Part shown: positions 35,572 to 47,685 of the stretch, piece after piece | Position numbering within the stretch: the first letter of the stretch is position 1 | Layout of the letters: each line of letters opens with the position of its first letter | Assembly: GCF_003387075.1 (NCBI RefSeq) | Contig: NZ_QUMQ01000001.1 | Location: 8,742,001 to 8,806,000 of the forward strand | DNA length: 64,000 nt | Source: Asanoa ferruginea | GTDB taxonomy: Bacteria; Actinomycetota; Actinomycetes; Mycobacteriales; Micromonosporaceae | Direction: 5' to 3' | Notes under the pieces: generated by a model | What the model was told of the DNA's origin: nothing | Database searches by the model: none | What the model saw: only the letters and a program-made list of their open reading frames with translations | Translations under genes and position numbers: made by a program

Positions 35572-37566
35572 ATGGACATCCAGGTCGCTGACTCGCTCTT
35601 GGGCACCCTGGTCGACGGGCGTTACCGCATCCGTGGCCGGGTGGCCCGTGGCGGCATGGCGACCGTATATACGGCGACCGACGAACGCCTCGAGCGCACC
35701 GTTGCCCTCAAGATCATTCACCCGGCGCAGGCCCGTGATCCGCAGTTCCTCGAGCGGTTCACCGACGAGGCCAAGACGATCGCCCGGCTGACCCACCCCA
35801 ACGTGGTCGCGGTCTACGACCAGGGCCACCACAACGGGCTGCCCTACCTGGTCATGGAATACGTACGCGGCCACACGCTGCGCGACGTGCTGGCCCAGCG
35901 GCGGCGGCTCAACCCGGGCGAGGCGCTCGCGATCCTCGAGCAGATGCTCGCGGCGATCTTCGGCGCCCACCGCGCCGGCCTGGTCCACCGCGACGTCAAG
36001 CCGGAGAACGTGCTGGTCGCCGAGGCGCCCAGCGGCGGCCCCGGCAACCTGGTCGACAGCGTGGTCAAGGTGGCCGACTTCGGCCTGGCCCGCGCGGTCG
36101 AGGCCAGCGCCACCGACGCCGACGGCGGCCAGTTGATGGCGACCGTCGCCTACGTCGCGCCGGAACTGGTCACCGAGGGCCGCGCCGACCCGCGCAGCGA
36201 CGTCTACTCGGCCGGCATCGTGCTGTTCGAGATGCTCACCGGCCGGGTCCCCTACGACGGCGCGCAGCCGGTCGAGGTCGCCTGGCAACACGTCGACCGC
36301 GACGTCCCGGCGCCCTCGTCGCTGGTGCCCGGCATCCCGCCGGTGGTCGACGAGTTGGTCGCCCGGGCCACCCGGCGCGACCCGCAGTCCCGCCCGACCG
36401 ACGCCGGCGCGTTCCTCTCCGAGGTCCAGAACGCCCGCGACGACCTCGGCGCGGCCAACGCCAACACCGCCGTGCTGCGGCAGGTCTCCCCGCGTACCGA
36501 AGTCATCCCCCGCATTTCCGCCACCACCGCGGAGCCGGCGCGGCCGTCGTGGGCGCGCCTGCCCGGCCAGGCCGAGCCGCCGGCACCGTCCGGCCGGCGC
36601 CGGGCCCCCGAGCCCGCCTACGACGACTATGACGACGACGGCCCCGACCGTCGGGGTTCGGCGATCGGCGACCGCTACCGCATGGTGATGGCCCACCCCA
36701 ACGGCCGGATGGCGGTGGCCGCCGCGATCGTGGTGATCGGTCTGGTCGCCGCGATCGGCGGCTGGTGGTTCGGGATGGGCCGCTACACGGTCGCGCCGCA
36801 GCTCACCGCGATGACCAAGGCCGCCGCACAGGAGCAGGCGACCCGGGGCGGCTTCACGGTGACCTTCGGTCCAGGGCGCTACGACGAGAAGATCGACAAG
36901 GACGTCGTGCTCACCCAGGACCCGCCGGCGGCCGGGCGGATCCTCAAGGGCGGCAAAATCACGCTGGTGCTCTCGCTGGGCGCCGAGCGCTACACCGTGC
37001 CCGACGTGACCGGCATGACGCTCGACCTCGCCACGGTCCAGCTCGAAGACGCGAAGCTTCAGGTGACCAAGGGCCCCGACCGCTACGACGACAACCTGCC
37101 CAAGGGCGTCGTGATCGCGGTCGACCCGCCGGTCGGCACCGAGACCAAGCCCGGCGACAAGGCGACCGTCTTCGTCAGCAAGGGCAAGGCGCCGCTGACC
37201 GTGCCGCGGGTGGTCGGCAAGAACGTCAACGAGGCCCGCAACGAGCTGATCGGGCTCGGTCTCGAGCCGCTGATCGCCTACAAGGCTTCTGACCAGCCGC
37301 GCGACACGGTGACCAAGCAGACCCCCGAAGACGGCGCCGGTGTCGAGAAGGGCGCCAAGGTCGAACTCGAGGTCAGCGAGGGCCCGCCGCAGGTGGTCGT
37401 GCCCCGGCTGATCGGCCTGCCCTGCCAGCAGGCGGTGCAGCAGCTCCAGGGCATGAACCTCCAGGCCAACCCGCAGCTCAACCCCAACGGCACGGTGTTC
37501 GCGCAGAACCCCAACGAGAACACGCCGGTGGCACCGCAGAGCCAGGTCGTCCTCTATTGCCAGTGA
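35572..37566 (+). CDS. PASTA-domain Ser/Thr protein kinase (PknB/PknL type)
   Basis: A 664-residue membrane kinase. The kinase domain has the glycine loop RGGMATVY, VALK (Lys47), HRDVKPEN (Asp141) and DFG (Asp169). A Pro-rich juxtamembrane linker, one membrane segment near residues 378-400 and four PASTA repeats follow (openings YTVAPQLTAM, YTVPDVTGM, LTVPRVVGKN, VVVPRLIGL). PASTA domains sense peptidoglycan fragments or lipid II. The position next to an Rv2175c-like gene suggests that this is the PknL-equivalent; in memory PknL of M. tuberculosis lacks PASTA domains, so it may also be a PknB paralogue. The stop overlaps the nfo start as GTGA. Confidence 0.92.
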   Translation: MDIQVADSLLGTLVDGRYRIRGRVARGGMATVYTATDERLERTVALKIIHPAQARDPQFLERFTDEAKTIARLTHPNVVAVYDQGHHNGLPYLVMEYVRGHTLRDVLAQRRRLNPGEALAILEQMLAAIFGAHRAGLVHRDVKPENVLVAEAPSGGPGNLVDSVVKVADFGLARAVEASATDADGGQLMATVAYVAPELVTEGRADPRSDVYSAGIVLFEMLTGRVPYDGAQPVEVAWQHVDRDVPAPSSLVPGIPPVVDELVARATRRDPQSRPTDAGAFLSEVQNARDDLGAANANTAVLRQVSPRTEVIPRISATTAEPARPSWARLPGQAEPPAPSGRRRAPEPAYDDYDDDGPDRRGSAIGDRYRMVMAHPNGRMAVAAAIVVIGLVAAIGGWWFGMGRYTVAPQLTAMTKAAAQEQATRGGFTVTFGPGRYDEKIDKDVVLTQDPPAAGRILKGGKITLVLSLGAERYTVPDVTGMTLDLATVQLEDAKLQVTKGPDRYDDNLPKGVVIAVDPPVGTETKPGDKATVFVSKGKAPLTVPRVVGKNVNEARNELIGLGLEPLIAYKASDQPRDTVTKQTPEDGAGVEKGAKVELEVSEGPPQVVVPRLIGLPCQQAVQQLQGMNLQANPQLNPNGTVFAQNPNENTPVAPQSQVVLYCQ

Positions 37567-38411
37567 CCGACCGCCCGCTTGGCTCGCACACGCCGACCGC
37601 CGGGGGCATCGCGAAGACCGCGCTGCCCTACATCGACGCGGCCGGGTCCGGTGCGACCCAGGTCTACGTCTCGAACTCGCGCGGCTGGGCCCTGCCGCCG
37701 GGTGACCCGGCGCAGGACGCGCTGTTCCGGGAGGGCTGTTCAGACCGGGCCATCCCGGTGTACGTGCACTCCTCGCTGCTGGTCAACCTCGGCTCCCCGA
37801 CCCCGGAAACGGTCGACCGCTCGACGGCGACGTTGGCCCATTCGCTGACCCGCGGCACAGCGATCGGCGCCACCGCGGTGGTCTTCCACGCGGGCAGCGC
37901 GGTCGACCCGACCCACTACGACGCCGCGCTCAAGCAGGTCCGCGAGGCATTGCTCCCGCTGCTCGACCGCGACGGCCCCTTGCTACTGGTCGAGCCGAGC
38001 GCCGGCGGCGGCCGCTCCCTGGCGTCGAAGGTCGAGCACCTGGCGGCCTACTTCGAGGCGGTCGACTGGCACCCGCGGCTCGGCGTCTGCTTCGACACCT
38101 GCCACGCCTGGGCCGCCGGCCACGACCTGGCCACCCCGGGCGGCATGACGGCGACGCTGGACCTGCTGACGGCGACGGTCGGCGCGGGCCGGCTCAAGCT
38201 CGTGCACGCCAACGACTCCAAGGACACCTGCGGCTCACTGCGCGACCGCCACGAGACAATCGGCAAGGGCACCATCGGCACGGCCGCGTTCGCCGAATTG
38301 CTCCGGCATCCGTCCACCGCCGGCCTGCCGGTGATCGTGGAAACCCCGTCGGGCAAGGCCCACGAGGGCCACGCCGCCGACATCGCGACCCTGCGCGGCC
38401 TGCTCGCCTGA
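37563..38411 (+). CDS. nfo: Deoxyribonuclease IV (AP endonuclease, Nfo family)
   Basis: A 282-residue TIM-barrel apurinic/apyrimidinic endonuclease of base-excision repair. Zinc-ligand segments are visible: VYVHSSLLVNLGSP, VVFHAGSAVD, LLVEPSAGGG, GVCFDTCHAWAAGHD, LVHANDSKD and VETPSG. The GTG overlaps the kinase stop codon, so the two are coupled. Length is normal. Confidence 0.92.
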   Translation: MTDRPLGSHTPTAGGIAKTALPYIDAAGSGATQVYVSNSRGWALPPGDPAQDALFREGCSDRAIPVYVHSSLLVNLGSPTPETVDRSTATLAHSLTRGTAIGATAVVFHAGSAVDPTHYDAALKQVREALLPLLDRDGPLLLVEPSAGGGRSLASKVEHLAAYFEAVDWHPRLGVCFDTCHAWAAGHDLATPGGMTATLDLLTATVGAGRLKLVHANDSKDTCGSLRDRHETIGKGTIGTAAFAELLRHPSTAGLPVIVETPSGKAHEGHAADIATLRGLLA

Positions 38412-38522
38412 CCGCGCCGCTCGCGGACGCGACGCAGTGCCCGACGGACCGGCCGCCGCCAGGTCAGCCGGACCGCGTGCCGGTTCCAGCTGAACCGCCG
38501 TGCGGGGCCAGCCCGCGGCGGG

Positions 38523-39746
38523 TCAGGGCGCGGCGACCGGCGCGGGCTCGGCGGCCGGACGCGGCGCGCCGGGCAGGGAGCGCACCGCGCGGGCGGTCAG
38601 CGGCACCAGCGCCGCGACCGCGAACGCGATCCCGCAGGCCAACGCCACCCTCTCGCCACCCCACGCCGCCGCGGCCGGGCCGACCAGAAGCTGGCCGATC
38701 GGGATCGCCGCGAACGACAGCAGTTCGTCGATCGAGGACACCCGGCCGAGGTGGGTCGCGCCGACGTGTCGTTGCAGCGCGCTGTCCCAGGTGATCCCGG
38801 ACGCTGCGAAGCCCACCCCGCCCAGGAACGCGCAGGCCGCGAGCCAGAACGGGTCGAACCCGAGGCCGAGCGCGATCAGCGAGCAAGCACCGAGCGCGCC
38901 GACCAGCCGCCCGAAGCGGAGGGGCCGGCGCAGCGACAGCCGGTACATCAGCACGCTCATCATCAGCAGCCCGACGGCGCGCACGCTGAGCACCAGGCCC
39001 CAGACGGCCTCGCCCGAGCGGTCGCGGGTCAACGAGGGCCCGAGAATCTGCCACGGCCCGACATTGACCAGATTGATCACGGCGTACGCCAGTGCCACCG
39101 GCCACACCCACGGGATCGCGAGGAACGCCCGCCCGCCGTCGTGGATTTCGCGCAGCAGGCCGGCCCGGACGGCCGGCGCCGGGCTGACCCGCGGCAACCG
39201 GATCAGGAAAACGGCGGCCAGGACGAAGCTGACCGCGTCGACGGCGATCGCCCAACCGCCGCCGACGGCGACGACCAGCACGCCGGCCACGGTCGGCCCG
39301 ATGATCTTCACGGCGCTGCTGGTTGCCGAGAGCAGCGAGTTGGCCCGTTGGAGGTCGTCGCCGGCGACCAGTTCCGGGACGATCCCGCGCAGTGCCGGCG
39401 AAGTGAACGCCTCCAGCGCGCCCGCGGCCAGCGCCAGGCCCGCCACCAGCGGGAGCCGGTAGGCGCCGGCGATCAGCACCACCGCGATCGCGCCCTGGGT
39501 CAGGCCCGCGCCGAGGTTGGCCACGACGAGCACCAGCCGGCGTGGCAACCGGTCGGCGACCGCGCCGCCGACCAGGAGCAGCGCGAGGTGCGGCACGATC
39601 TGGCAGGCCAGGACGACGCCGAGATCGCCCGGGCGGCCGCTGGCGTCGAGGATCGCGAACGCCAGCGCGACCGGGGTCATCGCACTGCCGGCGAGCGAGA
39701 CCAGGCGGCCGAGGTAGAAGGCGCGGAACGGCGGGACGAGGAGCAC
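38523..39746 (-). CDS. MFS transporter
   Basis: A 407-residue protein with about 12 membrane segments. FRAFYLGRLVSLAGSAMTPVALAFAIL opens it, and the loop 2-3 motif is GGAVADRLPRRLVLVVANLG. The pattern resembles the EntS-like MFS_3 exporters. The C-terminus is Ala/Pro-rich. It diverges from the DUF5937/ArsR regulator gene with 59 nt between the starts, which suggests control of the exporter by that regulator. Confidence 0.88.
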   Translation of the reverse strand: MLLVPPFRAFYLGRLVSLAGSAMTPVALAFAILDASGRPGDLGVVLACQIVPHLALLLVGGAVADRLPRRLVLVVANLGAGLTQGAIAVVLIAGAYRLPLVAGLALAAGALEAFTSPALRGIVPELVAGDDLQRANSLLSATSSAVKIIGPTVAGVLVVAVGGGWAIAVDAVSFVLAAVFLIRLPRVSPAPAVRAGLLREIHDGGRAFLAIPWVWPVALAYAVINLVNVGPWQILGPSLTRDRSGEAVWGLVLSVRAVGLLMMSVLMYRLSLRRPLRFGRLVGALGACSLIALGLGFDPFWLAACAFLGGVGFAASGITWDSALQRHVGATHLGRVSSIDELLSFAAIPIGQLLVGPAAAAWGGERVALACGIAFAVAALVPLTARAVRSLPGAPRPAAEPAPVAAP

Positions 39747-39805
39747 GCGGGGAGCCTGCCGGCTCGCGGGCGCCGCCCGCTAACCTTGCGGCGAAAGGCG
39801 TAACC

Positions 39806-40822
39806 ATGACCCTGCTGCGGCTGACCCCCACCGCTCTGTCCCGCTGCCGCTTCGCGATCTCCCCGCTCGCCGAGACGCTCAGCGCGCTGATCACCCTGCA
39901 ACGACCGGCGCCCGAACCGTGGGTGCGGGCCTGGCACGACCGGCACCACGCCGACTACCGGGCCTGGCTGGCCCGCGACCCGGTCGCCGCCGGGCTGATG
40001 TCACTCGTGGCCGCCACGAAGTGGCTGCCCGATCTGGTCGCCGTCCCGCCGGCCGGCGGCACCGACACGAGGCTGGCCGACGAGCTCGCGGTGGTCGCCG
40101 GGTTCTCCGACACCGAGACCCGGTCGACCATCGCCCTCGCGGTCGCGGCGAGCTGGCAACCGCAGACGACAGAGTGGCTCGCCACCACCGACCTGGCCGG
40201 GAAGATCGCCGCCGTGCTCGCCGAGGGCTGGCGGCGCTATGTCGCACCGGACTGGCCGAGGCGCCGGGCGCTGATGGAGCGGGACATCATGCACCGCGCG
40301 GGGCTGCTCGCCGCGTACGGCTGGAAAGAAGCGGTCCGCACCATGACCCCACGCTCCGAATGGGTCGGTGACGACGCGATCCGCTTCAGCGACCAGGACT
40401 ATCCCGACCGCTGGATCACCGATGAGGGCCTGGTCTTCGTGCCGAAGACCGGCCCGATCGGTTCGTGGACCTGCGAGCGGCCGCCGCTCTACGCGCTGGT
40501 CTACCCGGTCCGCGGCCCGGCCGCGCCGATCACCGCGCCACAAGGCGACCCGCTCGCCACGCTGCTCGGTCCGGGCCGGGCGCGGGTGGTCCGCGAACTA
40601 CGCCTGGCGGCGACCAGCACCCAACTCGGGTACGCCCTCGACATCTCCCTCGGCACGGTCAGCACCCATCTGGCGGTGCTGCGCGAAGCGGGAATCGTGG
40701 CCGGCGCCCGCGTCGGCCGGGCGGTGGTCTACCGCCTGACCGAACGAGGCACCGACCTCCTGGCACTCCTGGACCCGGACCCCGACGAGGAACCGGACCT
40801 CGACGAGCTCAGGCCGGCCTGA
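39806..40822 (+). CDS. ArsR-like winged-helix regulator with DUF5937 region
   Basis: A 338-residue protein. The C-terminal winged helix is ARVVRELRLAATSTQLGYAL followed by GTVSTHLAVLREAGIVAGARVGRAVVYRLTERG (about residues 260-320), typical of ArsR regulators. The N-terminal 200 residues match the DUF5937 pattern (SRCRFAISPLAETLSAL; an RAWHDRHHADYRAWLARDP block). The inducer is unknown. It is divergent from the MFS exporter gene and is the natural candidate for its regulator. Its last 14 nt overlap the 3' end of the convergent GGDEF gene. Confidence 0.85.
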   Translation: MTLLRLTPTALSRCRFAISPLAETLSALITLQRPAPEPWVRAWHDRHHADYRAWLARDPVAAGLMSLVAATKWLPDLVAVPPAGGTDTRLADELAVVAGFSDTETRSTIALAVAASWQPQTTEWLATTDLAGKIAAVLAEGWRRYVAPDWPRRRALMERDIMHRAGLLAAYGWKEAVRTMTPRSEWVGDDAIRFSDQDYPDRWITDEGLVFVPKTGPIGSWTCERPPLYALVYPVRGPAAPITAPQGDPLATLLGPGRARVVRELRLAATSTQLGYALDISLGTVSTHLAVLREAGIVAGARVGRAVVYRLTERGTDLLALLDPDPDEEPDLDELRPA

Positions 40823-42335
40823 CGCGCCGGCCCCGCGGCGCCAGACCCGTGCGATAAGCCGCCACCCGGTCCTTCCCCGCCGCCTTGGCCGCGTAGAGCG
40901 CCAGATCGGCCTCCCGCAGCACCTCCCCCGGCCCGCGAGCCGCCCGTGCCCGCGCCGTGACCCCGACACTCGCGCTGATCGTCAGCGAACCGACCGCCGA
41001 CGGATAGGGCAGCCGCAGCTCCTCGCACACGGCGCTACCGAGCGCCATCGCCTCCTGTTGCCCGGCCTCCGGAAGCAGGACCGCGAACTCGTCCCCGCCG
41101 AGCCGGACCAAGGTGCTGCCGGCCGGCGCCAGTGACGTCAGCCGTCGCCCGATCGCCACCAGCAACTCGTCGCCGGTGGGATGGCCGAGCGAGTCGTTGA
41201 TCTCCTTGAAGCCGTCCAGGTCGATCAGCAGCAGCGCGTAGGGCCGGTCGTGCGGCAGCGACGACAACCGCTCGTCCAGGACCGACCGGTTGGCCAGCCC
41301 GGTCAGTGGATCGTGCGCGGCCCGGTAGGCGAACTCCGTCTGGAGAACCTGAAGCTCCCCGACCGCCTCCCCGAGCTGGCCGGCCCGGCGATCAGCCACC
41401 CGGGCGACCAGTGACAGGCGCCAGAGGAGCAACAGCGAGATCAGGCCACCGGCCAGGACGACCAGGCCGAAGTCGGTCGGGGAACCGGGGTTGAAGCGGC
41501 CGATGGTGGCCGCGAGCAGCCAGGCCAGCGGGCCCAGCAGCGTGAGTCCGACGAACATGGCGGCCCGGCCACGGCTCAACCGGCCCGACGGGGCCCCGCG
41601 GTCCCGGACCGGCAGCGGCTCACCGGCGGACGGATGCAGCAGGGCGGTGGCGAGCAGGAGGGCGTACCCGGTGAAGAACACGCCCGTGCCGTTGACCCGG
41701 CCGTCGACCGGGTAGCCGACCGAGTGGCCGACCAGCGCCAGCGCGCCGAGCATCGCGGTCGTCACGCCGGCGGTCACGAACCGGATGGTGGGCGCCCGCG
41801 GGCCGACCATGAACAGCAGCCGCAGCAGCATCCCGACCACCACCGCCACGCCGATCGGGCGCAGCGACGCGAGCACCAGGCGGGATCCGGACGGTGCCAT
41901 GTGGCCGTGCAGCAGGAAGAGCCAGAGGAGGACGAAGACGCCGAGGGTGACCACCGCGGCGTCGAGACTGTCGGCGAGGTGGGCCACCTTGCCGGTGCCG
42001 CCCAGCAACACCAGCCCCACCGCGAGCGTCGGATAGAGCACAATCGCCCGGATGTCGCCGGTGGCCAGGCCGCGGTCGGCGACCACCGGGCGGCCGGCGA
42101 CGGCGGCCCACACCCGGGAGACGGCGATCGAGGCCGAGGTGAGAGTGAGCGTCGACCACGCCGCTAGCCGGGCTGGGCGGCGGACCACCAGCATGACGAC
42201 GGCGACCAAGAAGGCCACGACCGCCACCACCGCGGTGTAGACGGGTGCCGCCAGGAGCGCGGCGGTGCCAACCAGCGCGCCCCCGGCCACGAGAAAGGCC
42301 CACGCCGGCCAACGCCGGGGGCCTGTGGCGGTCAT
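40809..42335 (-). CDS. Membrane diguanylate cyclase (GGDEF)
   Basis: A 508-residue protein. The first 300 residues hold about nine hydrophobic segments forming a membrane sensor. A short coiled linker (RAGQLGEAVGELQVLQTEFAYRA) leads to the cyclase domain: HDPLTGLANRSVLDERL, DLDGFKEINDSLGH and an intact RLGGDEFAVLLPEAG. No RxxD inhibitory site precedes GGDEF. It should make cyclic di-GMP in response to an unknown cue. I start at ATG 42335; a longer frame to 42395 lacks hydrophobic or conserved sequence. Confidence 0.9.
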   Translation of the reverse strand: MTATGPRRWPAWAFLVAGGALVGTAALLAAPVYTAVVAVVAFLVAVVMLVVRRPARLAAWSTLTLTSASIAVSRVWAAVAGRPVVADRGLATGDIRAIVLYPTLAVGLVLLGGTGKVAHLADSLDAAVVTLGVFVLLWLFLLHGHMAPSGSRLVLASLRPIGVAVVVGMLLRLLFMVGPRAPTIRFVTAGVTTAMLGALALVGHSVGYPVDGRVNGTGVFFTGYALLLATALLHPSAGEPLPVRDRGAPSGRLSRGRAAMFVGLTLLGPLAWLLAATIGRFNPGSPTDFGLVVLAGGLISLLLLWRLSLVARVADRRAGQLGEAVGELQVLQTEFAYRAAHDPLTGLANRSVLDERLSSLPHDRPYALLLIDLDGFKEINDSLGHPTGDELLVAIGRRLTSLAPAGSTLVRLGGDEFAVLLPEAGQQEAMALGSAVCEELRLPYPSAVGSLTISASVGVTARARAARGPGEVLREADLALYAAKAAGKDRVAAYRTGLAPRGRRVRPA

Positions 42336-42420
42336 CACAACCCCCGCTGACCAGTCGCACTCCCCGTTCCGGCCGGCCAGCCGGTCGGGGCTCAACTATT
42401 CAGCAAAGCACGCGAACCTG

Positions 42421-44872
<2,452 letters not shown>

Positions 44873-45382
44873 TCACTGGGAAGGCGTGGGGCTTGTGGTG
44901 GACGGCATCGACGGGAGCACTACGGCCGGGTCCTCGCCGGCGATGCACCAGCCCGTATCGATGTTGGTCACCAGGAAGCTGACCCCGAGCGGCACCGGCT
45001 TCTTGCCGGAGAAGGTGACCAGCATCGCGGTGGTCACCTTCTGCCCGGTGGCCTCGGCCCGGACGTCGGTCACCACCGCACCGGACACCTTGGTCTTCTT
45101 GTAGAAGTCGCCGTCGACCCCGCTTGCGGTCTTGTCGAACGTGCCGGCCAGCGTCGGGCAGAGTTGCTTGCGCCCGGCGGCCGCGTCGCGCTTGGTCATC
45201 GCGGCCAGGTAGGCCTCGACCTTCTCGCGCGCCTTCTGCGGGCTCTCGTCGATCGGCTTCGGGTCTTCCCCGACGATCTTGTCGGCGATCGAGCAGCCAC
45301 CCAGCGGCGCCACGAGGGCGACGGTCAGGGCCGCGACGGCCAGTGCGCGACGTCGGAACAACACGGTTCGTGAGTCTGGCAC
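44873..45382 (-). CDS. Secreted lipoprotein, function unknown
   Basis: A 169-residue protein with a lipoprotein signal: basic start, hydrophobic core (ALAVAALTVALVAPL) and lipobox LGGC with Cys at residue 30. The mature part resembles small actinobacterial lipoproteins with an NTF2-like fold (EKVEAYLAAMTKRDAAAGRKQLCPTL; a late NIDTGWCIAGED), including two cysteines that could pair. No function is assigned. It lies 24 nt upstream of aroG on the same strand. Confidence 0.78.
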   Translation of the reverse strand: MPDSRTVLFRRRALAVAALTVALVAPLGGCSIADKIVGEDPKPIDESPQKAREKVEAYLAAMTKRDAAAGRKQLCPTLAGTFDKTASGVDGDFYKKTKVSGAVVTDVRAEATGQKVTTAMLVTFSGKKPVPLGVSFLVTNIDTGWCIAGEDPAVVLPSMPSTTSPTPSQ

Positions 45383-45477
45383 ATGTTCGAACCGGCGCGC
45401 TCTCCCGTGCCGATTCGGACCCCTGAGCCCGGCAAAACCCGCAAAATGGGATTTTCAGCGTACGGAGGGACGAGCCG

Positions 45478-46125
45478 ATGCAACCGACCGGTCCGGCGTA
45501 CCCCGTCAACTTCGCCATCGATTATCCCGACCGGCCACTCAACCGGCTCACCAGCTTCTTCCGCCTCTTCACCACGATCCCGATCGCGATCGTGCTCGGC
45601 ACCGTCTACAGCGGCGGCGCGGACTGGGGCCGCTGGGGCGGCGACGACGGCGGCCACGCCACCGACGTGGCGGCCGGCTTCGGCGGGGTGCTGTTCTTCG
45701 GGCCGCTGCTGATGATCCTGTTCCGGAAGAAATACCCGCGCTGGTGGTTCGACTGGAACCTGGAACTCCAGCGGTTCGCCAACCGGGTGACCGCCTACTT
45801 CGTGCTGATGGACGACCGCTACCCGTCGACCGACGACCACCAGTCGGTGCGGCTCGACTACGCCTACCCCGGTGGGACGCTCAACCGCTTCCTGCCGATC
45901 GTCAAATGGCTGCTCGCGATCCCGCACTACATCGTGCTGTTCTTCCTGCACATCGCCAGCGTGGTGTGCGTGATCATCACCTGGTTCGCGATCCTGTTCA
46001 CGGGCCGCTACCCGCGCCCGCTGTTCGATTTCGTCGAGGGCGTGCTGCGCTGGCACAACCGGGTCATCGCGTACGCGTTCACGCTGGTCACCGACCGCTA
46101 CCCGCCGTTCCGGCTGGACCCGTAG
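45478..46125 (+). CDS. DUF4389 membrane protein
   Basis: A 215-residue membrane protein with about four hydrophobic segments. It has the DUF4389 duplicated pattern: DYPDRPLNRLTSFFRLFTTIPIAIVL in the first half and LNRFLPIVKWLLAIPHYIVL in the second, each followed by FxRxxNRxxAYxxxLxDRYP (FANRVTAYFVLMDDRYP; WHNRVIAYAFTLVTDRYP). Its function is unknown. The 3' end of the gene forms half of a terminator stem. Confidence 0.88.
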   Translation: MQPTGPAYPVNFAIDYPDRPLNRLTSFFRLFTTIPIAIVLGTVYSGGADWGRWGGDDGGHATDVAAGFGGVLFFGPLLMILFRKKYPRWWFDWNLELQRFANRVTAYFVLMDDRYPSTDDHQSVRLDYAYPGGTLNRFLPIVKWLLAIPHYIVLFFLHIASVVCVIITWFAILFTGRYPRPLFDFVEGVLRWHNRVIAYAFTLVTDRYPPFRLDP

Positions 46126-46148
46126 TTTTCTCGGTCCAGCCGGAACGG
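46105..46148. terminator. Bidirectional terminator between DUF4389 and EF-Tu genes
   Basis: CCGTTCCGGCTGGACC (46105-46120) pairs perfectly with 46133-46148, a 16-bp stem with a 12-nt loop. The left arm is the last codons of the DUF4389 gene, and the stop codon is in the loop. It ends 8 nt before the convergent EF-Tu stop. Confidence 0.85.
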
Positions 46149-46155
46149 CGGTCTC

Positions 46156-47340
46156 TCAGCGCAGCTCGGTGATCGTGCCTGCGGCGACGGTCCGGCCGCC
46201 CTCGCGGACGGCGAAGCCGAGGCCCACGTGCATCGCGACCGGCCGCGCCAGCTCGACGGTCACGTCGACCGTGTCACCGGGCATGACCATGTCGACGCCG
46301 TCACCCAGCTCGATCGACCCGGCCACGTCGGTGGTCCGGAAGTAGAACTGGGGCCGGTAGTTGGCGACGAACGGCGTGTGCCGCCCGCCCTCGTCGGCGC
46401 TCAGCGCGTGCAGCCGCGCCGTGAACCGCCGGTGCGGTGTCACCGAACCGGGCGCCGCCACGACCTGGCCGCGCTGCACCTGGTCGCGCTTGACGCCGCG
46501 GAGCAGGATCGCCGCGTTGTCGCCGGCCTGCGCCGACGGCAGCGACTTGCCGAACGTCTCCAGCCCGGTCGCCACGGTGGTCAGCGTGTCGCCCAGGCCC
46601 ACGACCTCGACCTGCTCACCGACCCGCAGCGTGCCGCGCTCGATCGCGCCGGTGACCACGGTCCCCCGACCCGAGATGGTCAGCACGTTCTCGATCGGCA
46701 TCAGGAACGGCTCGTCGACCGCCCGCGGCGGCACCGGCACATACCGGTCGACGGTGTCGAGCAACTCCACGATGGACGCGGTCCACCGCGGGTCGCCCTC
46801 CAGCGCCTTGAGCGCGGACACCCGCACGACAGGTGTGTCGGCCGGAAAGCCGTACTCGGCGAGCAGGTCGGCGATCTCGAGCTCGACCAGGTCGAGCAGC
46901 TCGGGGTCGTCGACCGCGTCGGCCTTGTTGAGGGCCACGACGAGGTGCGGCACCCCGACCCGGCGCGCGAGCAGGACGTGCTCACGGGTCTGCGGCATCG
47001 CACCGTCGAGGGCGGAGACGACCAGGATCGCACCGTCGACCTGAGCCGCGCCCGTGATCATGTTCTTCACGTAGTCGGCGTGGCCGGGCATGTCGACGTG
47101 CGCGTAGTGCCGGGTCGCGGTCTCGTACTCGACGTGCGCGATGTTGATGGTGATGCCCCGGACGATCTCCTCGGGAGCCCGGTCGATCCCGTCGAAGGCG
47201 ACGAACCGGTTGGTTACCGGGTCGGCCTCGGCGAGGACCTTGGTGATCGCGGCGGTCAGGGTCGTCTTCCCGTGGTCGACGTGCCCCATCGTGCCGATGT
47301 TGAGGTGTGGCTTGGTGCGCAGGTACTGCGTCTTCGCCAT
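46156..47340 (-). CDS. tuf: Divergent elongation factor Tu paralogue
   Basis: A 394-residue EF-Tu. GTP-binding motifs are intact: GHVDHGKT (19-26), GIT in [21 protein letters not shown] (83-90) and NKAD (138-141). Domains 2 and 3 are complete ([27 protein letters not shown]; a late [12 protein letters not shown]). It departs from normal actinobacterial EF-Tu at many sites, for example Met replaces the usual Cys in DCPGH, and it is not in a str operon with fusA. It therefore looks like a third-type EF-Tu such as Streptomyces tuf3. AGGAGG lies about 13 nt before the ATG. The main tuf gene should be elsewhere. Confidence 0.9.
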   Translation of the reverse strand: MAKTQYLRTKPHLNIGTMGHVDHGKTTLTAAITKVLAEADPVTNRFVAFDGIDRAPEEIVRGITINIAHVEYETATRHYAHVDMPGHADYVKNMITGAAQVDGAILVVSALDGAMPQTREHVLLARRVGVPHLVVALNKADAVDDPELLDLVELEIADLLAEYGFPADTPVVRVSALKALEGDPRWTASIVELLDTVDRYVPVPPRAVDEPFLMPIENVLTISGRGTVVTGAIERGTLRVGEQVEVVGLGDTLTTVATGLETFGKSLPSAQAGDNAAILLRGVKRDQVQRGQVVAAPGSVTPHRRFTARLHALSADEGGRHTPFVANYRPQFYFRTTDVAGSIELGDGVDMVMPGDTVDVTVELARPVAMHVGLGFAVREGGRTVAAGTITELR

Positions 47341-47685
47341 GGTGGTTTCAGTCCTCCTGAACTGGATGAAAGGAGGGCAGGGCTGCTACCGATGCCTGGA
47401 CTATCAGTCGGCATGGAGAACCCTCGGCCCTTCGGGCCGTGATCGTGCGCGGGCGGGCGCCACCCCGCGTCGGGGCCGCGTTAGCAGGCCGTGATGACAG
47501 AAGACTCCGCGCCAGAACCGGGCCGGGACCAACCCCTCCCCGCGGGTTCTGCTGCTGCGGGAAGGGGTCAGAGATCAGCGCCGTCGGCGGCGCAACGCAG
47601 GAAGAAACCTGCGGGCCGCACGGGGCTGCTGAAGAACATGACCATCACGGTACGGAGCAACGCCGCCCCCGTCGAACGTATTCCG
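47341..47685 (-). other. Leader/intergenic region upstream of the EF-Tu gene
   Basis: About 345 nt between the ECF sigma gene and tuf, both leftward. It holds a hairpin CGGCCC-TTC-GGGCCG near 47427-47441 and a larger one, 47532-47569, in which ACCCCTCCCCGC pairs with GCGGGAAGGGGT (one mismatch). Neither is followed by a U-run on the minus strand. Open frames through the region lack start signals. The tuf promoter must be here, but I cannot place it. Confidence 0.5.
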
